DNA of 15,545 nucleotides, from the NCBI GenBank assembly GCA_002898615.1, contig BEIB01000014.1:1-15545 (forward strand), read 5' to 3'. Source of the stretch: a bacterium HR25 (GTDB taxonomy: Bacteria > Chloroflexota > Dehalococcoidia > SM23-28-2 > HRbin24). The notes under the pieces are model-generated. The model did not search any database and was not told where the DNA came from. It saw only the letters and a program-made list of their open reading frames with translations. Each line of letters starts with the position of its first letter. The stretch's first letter is position 1. Shown piece after piece: positions 1 to 6,364 of this stretch. The translations under genes and the position numbers were made by a program.

Positions 1-122
1 TGCGAGGTCTCGGAGGGCCGGCGGTCCCTGGCCAGCACCTGGCCATCGGCCGTGGCGACGATAGAGAGGAGCTTGGTCCCTCCCAGGTCTATAGCGCCGA
101 AGTAGGCGCGGTCGTCAGGCAT
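1..122 (-). CDS. ROK family sugar kinase, N-terminal fragment (partial)
   Basis: Only the first 40 codons lie in the window; the gene runs off the left edge. The visible N-terminus reads into a beta strand and phosphate-binding loop with the core AIDLGGTKLLSIVATADG (about residues 10-27), followed by a GQVLARDRRP segment. This is the classic start of ROK-family proteins (glucokinase-type ATP-dependent hexose kinases, or ROK repressors that have a preceding HTH). No HTH precedes the motif, so a cytosolic sugar kinase is favoured over a repressor. The ATG is at the right edge of the fragment, preceded by a weak GGGG stretch. The 146-aa gene upstream ends only 39 bases before it on the same strand, so cotranscription is likely. 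Substrate cannot be judged because the sugar-binding and ROK signature regions are missing. Confidence 0.82.
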   Translation of the reverse strand, partial: MPDDRAYFGAIDLGGTKLLSIVATADGQVLARDRRPSETS

Positions 123-161
123 GGCGGCCCCTGCTCTAAGTGTAAAGGATGGGGGAGATGT

Positions 162-602
162 CTAGTTGCGCGGCCAGATGGTACGACAGTGCTGGCCCAG
201 CACCGCCTCCCGGACCGCCCGCCGCTCCAGCTGGCGCAGCTCCCAGAGGGCGGCGTCCACCTGGTAGTCCCCCTGGGGCCACTGGGAGGAGCGACAGCGG
301 GCACGGACGGCGTCGGCCACGCCGCAGTCCTCCAGGAGCTGGACGCTGTGGGGCCAGACGAAGAAGGTGAACTGGCGAGGGGCGCTGAAGCGGGGACGCT
401 TGCGGCCCAGCCAGTAGAAGCGCTCCTCCACGGTGGCCACTGGCTCCACCACCATCACCATGGGGCCCTCGTCGGCGTTGTAGCGGGTGTCCACCAGCAG
501 CCTCTGGGGGAAGAGCCGGAAGCCGATGGTGAACACATCGCAGGTGTTCACCACCTTCATGACCTCGTTGAGGTCTATGAGGACGCCGTTCTCGGTATAC
601 AT
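162..602 (-). CDS. Conserved-looking hypothetical protein, 146 aa
   Basis: I do not recognise this family. The ATG-started protein has no signal peptide, membrane segment or nucleotide-binding motif. Its first half is hydrophobic and strand-like (TIGFRLFPQRLLVDTRY, then GPMVMVVEPVATVEERF at about residues 47-62), with a basic aromatic stretch (FYWLGRKRPRF, 62-72) and FTFFVWPHS at 78-86. The C-terminal third is Arg-rich and probably helical (LWELRQLERRAVREA). The middle section could be a small beta-barrel or sandwich. Codon use matches the neighbours and the frame is open throughout, which supports a real gene. It sits between the groEL terminator and the ROK kinase gene on the same strand, with 39 bases to the kinase start. 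The ribosome-binding site is poor. A link to sugar metabolism is only suggested by that neighbour. Confidence 0.7.
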   Translation of the reverse strand: MYTENGVLIDLNEVMKVVNTCDVFTIGFRLFPQRLLVDTRYNADEGPMVMVVEPVATVEERFYWLGRKRPRFSAPRQFTFFVWPHSVQLLEDCGVADAVRARCRSSQWPQGDYQVDAALWELRQLERRAVREAVLGQHCRTIWPRN

Positions 603-629
603 GGTGGACCGGCCCCCGTCAGGATAAGA

Positions 630-667
630 CGGGCCGGGCCTGGCGACAACCCACCAGGCCCGGCCCG
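630..667 (-). terminator. GC-rich hairpin terminator downstream of groEL
   Basis: A perfect inverted repeat with 14-bp arms (630-643 and 654-667; arm core GGGCCGGGCCTGG) and a 10-base loop starts nine bases past the groEL stop codon. In the minus-strand transcript the stem is followed by UCUUAUCC, a weak U-rich tail. The placement and stem strength support intrinsic termination or mRNA 3'-end stabilisation of groEL. The poor U-tract leaves some readthrough into the 146-aa gene possible. Confidence 0.72.
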
Positions 668-675
668 CTCTCGCT

Positions 676-2325
<1,650 letters not shown>

Positions 2326-2352
2326 TTAGCACTCTGTAGGTCAGAGTGCTAA
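2326..2352 (-). promoter_or_regulatory. CIRCE operator (HrcA-binding site) for groEL
   Basis: The arms TTAGCACTC (2326-2334) and GAGTGCTAA (2344-2352) are separated by nine bases and match the CIRCE consensus perfectly. The site lies in the 5' leader, 36 bases before the groEL start and just downstream of the -10 box. HrcA bound here would block transcription at normal temperature, and groEL would be derepressed by heat shock when free HrcA misfolds. hrcA itself is not in the window. Confidence 0.96.
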
Positions 2353-2362
2353 TCTAGCCCTA

Positions 2363-2391
2363 TATTTAGCCGGCCGGCGGCCCGAACGCAA
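2363..2391 (-). promoter_or_regulatory. Housekeeping sigma promoter of groEL
   Basis: On the minus strand a -35 box TTGCGT (2386-2391) and a -10 box TAAATA (2363-2368) are separated by exactly 17 bases. The predicted start of transcription, near 2355, falls beside the CIRCE element, the arrangement expected for HrcA repression. The -10 lies in a short AT-rich patch within otherwise GC-rich DNA. Confidence 0.72.
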
Positions 2392-2415
2392 GTGGCAAGA
2401 GAGGGCTTTTAGCGT

Positions 2416-2452
2416 CTGTTACGGGCAGTTACAGGCGTTCTCGCTGTTACGG
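2416..2452. repeat. Three short GTTAC-containing repeats upstream of groEL
   Basis: CTGTTACGG occurs at 2416-2424 and again at 2444-2452, with a related CAGTTACAGG between them at 2426-2435. They lie 25-60 bases upstream of the groEL -35 box and downstream of the 269-aa gene. They could be binding sites for a regulator of groEL, but nothing beyond the repetition supports this, and I do not recognise the motif. Confidence 0.4.
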
Positions 2453-2485
2453 TGCCCCTCCGTCTCACCATTCTCGCCCGGGTAT

Positions 2486-3295
2486 TCAGTTCGGTATGAT
2501 GTAGGGCCGTGGTCTGCGGAAGAGGGAGGGGAACCGGGCCTCGTCTATCCTCAGCAGAGCGGCGTAGCGGCGGGCGTTCTCCAGGTAGCGCTCGTCCCCC
2601 GTCTCCCGGTAGCGGTTGAAGTTGTCCAGCATCTTATCGGCTATCAGGTTCATGTCGAGCCCCATGACGTAGCGCTCGGAGAGCTCGTTGAGGGCGTCCA
2701 TGTAAAGCTCGAAGTGGCGGGAGAGCTTCTGCAGGAGGGGGCGCATCTGGGTAGCCTCCGCCAGCTCGTGCTCGGCCGCCTTGCGGTAGCAGAGCTTGCC
2801 GGTGCTGATGTAGTAAGAAGGGTCGAGCCGGCGGCGGCCGCGGCGGAAGGTCTGGGGAAAGATGCCGGTCAGAAAGAGGGCGTGGTCCCCGTAGCGACGG
2901 TAGGCCTCGAACAGGTTCTGGAAGCGGACGGGGCCCTGCTCCATCTCCTGGAGCAGATGGGAGAAGAAGTAGAAGGGCTGGGGGCGCCCCCCCGGCCCCT
3001 GGAAGGGGAAGAGCTCCCGGGTGTAGAGGTAGCGGGTGAGCATCCCTCCCAGGTAGTCGATGATGGAGGCGTCACGGCTGGCCCGCTCCACGTAGAGAAC
3101 CTTGATGACGAAGAGGTCAAAGAGGCTGCGGAGGGGTACCTGCACCAGGAGGCCGATGTCGTCATAGAAGGAGCTTATGAGGCCATCTACAGTGCGGCGG
3201 AACTGGTAGTCCGCCACGTTGCGGCCATCGTTGTAGCGGATGAGGAGCTTCAGCCCCTCCACCGCCTCAGCGAAGGCAGCCTGCATGGCATTCAC
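2486..3295 (-). CDS. Hypothetical protein, 269 aa, predicted all-helical
   Basis: I do not recognise the family. The protein is soluble, with no signal peptide or membrane segment, and is rich in Arg, Tyr, Phe and Leu in heptad-like helical runs (FAEAVEGLKLLIRYN, PLRSLFDLFVIKVLYVERA, PLLQKLSRHFELYMDALNELSERYV). Other recognisable stretches are RYLYTRELFPF near 87-97, a glycine/proline loop at 98-106, and HALFLTGIFPQTFRRGRRRLDPSYYISTG near 137-165. The C-terminus has a short helical-repeat look (YLENARRYAALLRIDEARFPSLF). The GTG at 3295 is given as start; an ATG three codons inside (3286) has a GGGGTGA ribosome site five bases upstream and may be the true start. It is transcribed divergently from the enoyl-CoA hydratase from a shared control region. 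Codon use is native. No function is assigned. Confidence 0.78.
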   Translation of the reverse strand: MNAMQAAFAEAVEGLKLLIRYNDGRNVADYQFRRTVDGLISSFYDDIGLLVQVPLRSLFDLFVIKVLYVERASRDASIIDYLGGMLTRYLYTRELFPFQGPGGRPQPFYFFSHLLQEMEQGPVRFQNLFEAYRRYGDHALFLTGIFPQTFRRGRRRLDPSYYISTGKLCYRKAAEHELAEATQMRPLLQKLSRHFELYMDALNELSERYVMGLDMNLIADKMLDNFNRYRETGDERYLENARRYAALLRIDEARFPSLFRRPRPYIIPN

Positions 3296-3323
3296 CCCAC
3301 TCCCGTAAGCTCCCCGTTCCGGG

Positions 3324-3353
3324 ATGATGCGTCGTCTCCCAGGGCCCTGTCAA
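3324..3353 (-). promoter_or_regulatory. Candidate promoter of the 269-aa gene
   Basis: The minus strand has a perfect -35 box TTGACA (3348-3353), an 18-base spacer and a -10 box CATCAT (3324-3329) about 30 bases upstream of the gene. The -35 lies inside the left arm of the palindrome at 3349-3369. The -10 matches four of six consensus positions, so confidence is moderate. Confidence 0.5.
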
Positions 3354-3369
3354 GGCACCCCGCCTTGAC
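3349..3369. repeat. Perfect 8-5-8 palindrome between divergent genes
   Basis: GTCAAGGC (3349-3356) and GCCTTGAC (3362-3369) are exact inverted copies around a five-base centre. Each arm supplies the -35 box of an outward-facing promoter. It could be an operator for one dimeric regulator controlling both genes, or simply the result of two near-identical -35 regions placed back to back. No regulator gene is adjacent. Confidence 0.6.
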
Positions 3370-3393
3370 GCTTCCCGGTGGCCCCCCTATCCT
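3365..3393 (+). promoter_or_regulatory. Candidate promoter of the enoyl-CoA hydratase gene
   Basis: -35 TTGACG (3365-3370), a 17-base spacer and -10 TATCCT (3388-3393) predict a transcript starting near 3400, leaving a leader of about 24 bases that contains the ribosome-binding site. The -35 overlaps the right arm of the palindrome. Confidence 0.6.
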
Positions 3394-3410
3394 CGCAGGG
3401 AGACCCCCAC

Positions 3411-3420
3411 AGGGAGGAGG
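3411..3420 (+). promoter_or_regulatory. Strong ribosome-binding site fixing a TTG start
   Basis: AGGGAGGAGG lies just upstream of TTG at 3424, with six bases from its first GGAGG core to the start. No ATG or GTG occurs near the expected N-terminus of the hydratase, so this site decides the TTG start. Confidence 0.75.
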
Positions 3421-3423
3421 CCC

Positions 3424-4212
3424 TTGTCCCGGCCCAAGGTTTTAATTGAAGAACGTGGACGAACCCTGGTTGTTACGATAAACCGTCCCGAGGTGCGCAA
3501 CTGCGTGGACGGGGAGACGGCCCAGCTCCTCTATGAGGCGGTGGAACGCTTCCGGCGGGACGACGCTCTGGACGTCCTGGTCCTCACCGGAGCGGGAGAG
3601 GAAGCCTTCTGCTCCGGCGCCGACCTGAGGGCCATAGACAGCCTCACCGCCCGCCCGGGGATGGACCGCTCCGGCCCCCTGGGGATCACGCGCCTGACGG
3701 ACGTGGGGAAGCCCACCATAGCCGCTGTGAGGGGCTACTGCGTGGCCGGCGGTCTGGAGCTGGCCTGCTGGTGCGACTTCCGCATCGCCGACGAGACGGC
3801 CCGCTTCGGCGTGCTGAACCGCCGCTGGGGGGTGCCCCTGGTAGACGGCGGCACCCAGCGGCTCCCCCGCATCGTCGGCCTGGGCAACGCCCTCTACCTT
3901 ATCGAGACGGGGGCCCTCATCGACGCCCGGCAGGCCCTGCGCATGGGGCTGGTCCAGGAGCTGGTGCCGGCCGGCCAGGCCCTGGAGCGGGCCCTCCAGG
4001 TGGCCGCCCACCTCTCCACCTACCCCCAGACCTCCCTGAGACTGGACCGGCTGGCCGCCCTGTGGGGCATCGGCCTGCCCTTGACCCAGGGGCTGTCCCT
4101 GGAGGCCCAGCTCCACCGCGAGAGCTTTCGGGACGAGGCGCTGCGAGAGGGTCTGGAACGTTACGCCAGCGGCCGCCGGCCGGAGCCCTTCCAGCCCCCG
4201 CCGGAGCCTTGA
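3424..4212 (+). CDS. Crotonase / enoyl-CoA hydratase family protein, 262 aa
   Basis: The crotonase fold acts on CoA thioesters in the cytosol, usually hydrating 2-enoyl-CoA in beta-oxidation. The N-terminal NRPEVRN motif (20-26), the oxyanion-hole segment AFCSGADLRAID (61-72) and the second oxyanion segment VAGGLELACWCDFRIAD (107-123) are all present, and length is typical. The first catalytic Glu is conserved (E112). At the second catalytic Glu position, in the stretch FGVLNRRWGVPLVDGG, the residue is Asn132. The RRWGVPL-DGGTQRLPRI pattern resembles a crotonase subgroup seen in Actinobacteria, so true hydratase activity is uncertain and another CoA-ester reaction is possible. TTG start with a very strong ribosome site. 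The gene stands alone, from its own promoter, and converges on the peroxiredoxin gene with seven bases between the stops. Confidence 0.9.
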   Translation: MSRPKVLIEERGRTLVVTINRPEVRNCVDGETAQLLYEAVERFRRDDALDVLVLTGAGEEAFCSGADLRAIDSLTARPGMDRSGPLGITRLTDVGKPTIAAVRGYCVAGGLELACWCDFRIADETARFGVLNRRWGVPLVDGGTQRLPRIVGLGNALYLIETGALIDARQALRMGLVQELVPAGQALERALQVAAHLSTYPQTSLRLDRLAALWGIGLPLTQGLSLEAQLHRESFRDEALREGLERYASGRRPEPFQPPPEP

Positions 4213-4219
4213 GGGCCGC

Positions 4220-4678
4220 CTAGAGCTCCACGCCCAGGGCCTGGAACAGTTCCTGGTACTGGCTGGAGTTGCCGGGCTGGAAGAAGGGGTTGGCGTAGAC
4301 TACGCGGCCCTCCTGGTCCACCACGAAGACGGCTCGCCGCGATCGCTTGCCGGAGTCGTCCACCACGTCATAAGCGCGGGCGACCGCCAGCCCCTCGTCG
4401 CTGGCCAGGGGGAAGGGGACGCCGCCCAGCCGCTCGGCGAAGCGGCGGTGGGACTCCAGGCTGTCGGCGCTGATGGCCACCACCTGCGCCCCCAGCTCCT
4501 GGAGGATGTCGTAGTCCCCCTTGAGCATGGCCACCTGGTTGGAGCAGAGGGGAGTGCCGTCTTCGTAGTAGAAGGCGATGACCACCGGCCCCCGCTGCAG
4601 CAGCTCCCGCAAGGAGACCGTCCCCTCAGTGGAGGGGAGGGAGAAATCGGGCGCCTCGTCGCCGGGGCTAAGGGGCAT
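4220..4678 (-). CDS. Peroxiredoxin, AhpC/TSA (BCP-like) family, 152 aa
   Basis: Thioredoxin-fold peroxidase predicted to reduce H2O2 or organic hydroperoxides in the cytosol. The family N-terminus GDEAPDFSLPSTEG (6-19), the active-site region VVIAFYYEDGTPLCSNQ (32-48) with peroxidatic Cys45 and Thr42, and the conserved Arg115 before VFVVDQEGRVVY are visible. Cys45 is the only cysteine, so it must work as a one-Cys enzyme using an external thiol. The usual Pro seven residues before the cysteine (PxxxTxxC) is Tyr38 here. The ATG overlaps the 3' end of the methyltransferase gene by 11 bases, which suggests translational coupling within one operon. BCP/thiol peroxidase is the closest kind of relative, but the exact subclass is unclear. 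Confidence 0.9.
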   Translation of the reverse strand: MPLSPGDEAPDFSLPSTEGTVSLRELLQRGPVVIAFYYEDGTPLCSNQVAMLKGDYDILQELGAQVVAISADSLESHRRFAERLGGVPFPLASDEGLAVARAYDVVDDSGKRSRRAVFVVDQEGRVVYANPFFQPGNSSQYQELFQALGVEL

Positions 4679-5822
4679 CTTCGCCCTCCTCCAGGCCGCG
4701 CAGGGAGCAGGGAGGCAGGCCTTTTCGCAGCACTAGGACGCTCAGGCGGCCCAGGCCGGCCGGGTCGGTGAGCTCCACCGCCGCCCGCCGCCGTGCCAGT
4801 CGCTCCCTGAGGGAGAGGCCGGGGACGGCCAGCGCCTCGTCGATGCCCAGGCGCTGGAGGAAGCGGGCCTGGCTGGTCACGCCTACCAGCTCCAGGCCCG
4901 CCTCCTGGCCCGCCCGGACGATGCTGGTGATGTCCACGTGGGCCGTCATGTCCTGACGGCCGGGACGGAGGTAGGGGTCATCGCAGGGCTGGTGCTGATA
5001 GAAGCAGAGGAGGGTGCCCTGCTGACGCCAGGGGGCGTAGAGCTCTGGCGCCTCATACCCGTAGTCCAGGGCGAGGAGGAAGCCCCGGCGCAGGGCCCGG
5101 GCCGCCCGCTGCACCCAGGCCAGCGCCTCCAGGTTCACCTCGGCGTAGCAGCCCTCGCCCGGCAGGAGCCCCAGCCGCCGGAAGTATTCCTCCAGGGCGG
5201 GCGTGGAGGGGGGCCGTAGCTCCTCGCGGAAGCCGTCGCCGTCCCAGACCACGTAGACCTCCCACAGACGCCCGCCCCGCACGAAGACGCGGTGGACGGG
5301 AAAGCTGTCCAGCAGCTCGTTGCAGAGGAGACAGCCCTGGACGCTGTCGGGGGGGAGGTCGTCCCACCACTCGGCCCGCTCCAGGAGGCCGGTGGCCTCC
5401 AGCAGGCGACGCTGCTGCTCCCGCAGGGAGGGGCTGCGCTCCATCAGGCAGTAGGCCATGGCCGCCAGGAGGTCCGGGCGGGCGTGGCGGGCCCAGGCGA
5501 GGATGTCCCGGGCCAGGGTGCCCGGGCCGGCGCCGGCCTCCACCACCTGGAAGGGGCAGGGGGCGCCCATCACCTGCCACATCTCGTATAGCTGCCGCCC
5601 CAGGAGGGCGCCGAAGATGGGGGAGACCTCCGGGCTGGTGACGTAATCGCCGTGGCGGCCCATGGGGGGCCGGGACTGACAGTAGTAGCCGTAGCGGGGA
5701 TGGTAGAGGGCCAGCTCCATGAACTCCCGAAAGGTGATGCCCCCCTCCTCGCGGGCCCTGTCGATGAGAAGGGCCCGTAGAGGCTCCCCCTCCCCGAAGG
5801 CGAACTCGTCCATCACACCCAT
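4668..5822 (-). CDS. MidA/NDUFAF7-type SAM-dependent methyltransferase, 384 aa
   Basis: This matches the former DUF185 family (COG1565), whose eukaryotic member NDUFAF7 methylates an Arg of a respiratory complex I subunit. Bacterial substrates are mostly unknown. Seen in order: the family N-terminus ITFREFMELALYHPRYGYY (29-47), GDYVTSPEVSPIFG (58-71), SAM motif I QVVEAGAGPGTLA (92-104), and CNELLDSFPVHRV (167-179). Length is typical. The start is uncertain: ATG at 5822 is used here; ATG at 5813 is equally possible, and an in-frame TTG at 5849 would add nine residues. None has a strong ribosome site. The gene is divergent from marR, with about 75 bases between starts, and overlaps the downstream peroxiredoxin by 11 bases. 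No complex I gene is in the window. Confidence 0.92.
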   Translation of the reverse strand: MGVMDEFAFGEGEPLRALLIDRAREEGGITFREFMELALYHPRYGYYCQSRPPMGRHGDYVTSPEVSPIFGALLGRQLYEMWQVMGAPCPFQVVEAGAGPGTLARDILAWARHARPDLLAAMAYCLMERSPSLREQQRRLLEATGLLERAEWWDDLPPDSVQGCLLCNELLDSFPVHRVFVRGGRLWEVYVVWDGDGFREELRPPSTPALEEYFRRLGLLPGEGCYAEVNLEALAWVQRAARALRRGFLLALDYGYEAPELYAPWRQQGTLLCFYQHQPCDDPYLRPGRQDMTAHVDITSIVRAGQEAGLELVGVTSQARFLQRLGIDEALAVPGLSLRERLARRRAAVELTDPAGLGRLSVLVLRKGLPPCSLRGLEEGEDAP

Positions 5823-5856
5823 GGTAGCCGGGCGGCGGCGCCCTGCCAACGGCGGC

Positions 5857-5885
5857 TTGTCCCTACCACCGGCAACCCCTAAGAT
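5857..5885 (+). promoter_or_regulatory. Promoter of the marR-efflux operon
   Basis: -35 TTGTCC (5857-5862), 17-base spacer, -10 TAAGAT (5880-5885); each matches four of six consensus positions. The predicted transcription start (about 5892) lies inside the palindrome and only a few bases before the in-frame ATG codons, consistent with a leaderless or near-leaderless message. Confidence 0.55.
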
Positions 5886-5904
5886 ATTTGCATCACATGC
5901 AAAT
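5886..5904. promoter_or_regulatory. Perfect 8-3-8 palindrome, probable MarR operator
   Basis: ATTTGCAT and ATGCAAAT flank a CAC centre at 5886-5904. It directly abuts the -10 box, covers the predicted transcription start and overlaps the start codons of the marR gene. MarR dimers typically bind 16-20 bp AT-rich inverted repeats over their own promoter, so autorepression is the simplest reading. Binding could also affect the divergent methyltransferase gene. Confidence 0.75.
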
Positions 5905-6364
5905 GATGGAGCGAGAGCAACTTACGCAGGTGGCCTTCTGCCTCCTGGGTCGGCTGCTGGCCTGGGCGGACCCCGGCCGGGTGGAGGAGTGGGCGGAGCT
6001 GGGGCTGACCATCACCCAGATACGGACCCTCTTCCTGCTGCAGCGGCTCGACGGCCCCAACGCCCGCTGTCTGGCCCAGGCGCTGGAGGTAAGCCCCTCC
6101 ACCCTCACGCGCATCGTGGACCGGCTGGAGCGTCAGGGCCTGGTGCGACGGGAGATGGACAGGGAGGACCGGCGTCAGGTCCGGCACCTGCTGACGCCGG
6201 AGGGGGAGGGCGTGGTGGCGCGGCTGGAGTCCCTGGGCCGCGCCCAACTGGAGCAGGCGCTGGCCCTCCTGACGGAGGAGGAGCTGGAGGCGCTGGTGAG
6301 GGGCCTGTTGGCCCTGTGCCGCGCTGTAGGTGTGGAGACAGAAGGGGAGGTGCATCCCTCATGA
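5897..6364 (+). CDS. MarR-family transcriptional regulator
   Basis: Winged-helix DNA-binding regulator of about 155 aa. The HTH core ARCLAQALEVSPSTLTRIVDRLERQGLV (57-83, numbered from ATG 5897), the charged wing DREDRRQ (88-94), and the LLTPEGEGVV stretch are typical of MarR proteins, with dimerisation helices at both ends (EEELEALVRGLLALC near the C-terminus). Start choice is open: ATG at 5897, 5903 or 5906 follow the predicted transcription start; an in-frame TTG at 5888 lies before it. No Shine-Dalgarno is visible. Its stop overlaps the efflux gene start as ATGA, so the two are translationally coupled. It is expected to repress the operon until a phenolic or drug-like ligand, or possibly oxidation, releases it from the palindrome. 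The ligand is unknown. Confidence 0.92.
   Translation: MQMMEREQLTQVAFCLLGRLLAWADPGRVEEWAELGLTITQIRTLFLLQRLDGPNARCLAQALEVSPSTLTRIVDRLERQGLVRREMDREDRRQVRHLLTPEGEGVVARLESLGRAQLEQALALLTEEELEALVRGLLALCRAVGVETEGEVHPS

Noticed and set aside
447..462. Run that reads as consecutive His codons on the plus strand
   Set aside because: It is the antisense of a Met/Val-rich stretch (GPMVMVVEP) in the 146-aa minus-strand gene, not a metal-binding protein or an engineered tag.
5719..6360. In-frame upstream extension of the efflux transporter
   Set aside because: The frame stays open, but the sequence is Pro/Gly/Ala low complexity, antisense to the methyltransferase and out of frame with marR. The ATG at 6361, coupled to the marR stop, begins the DHA2 N-terminus.
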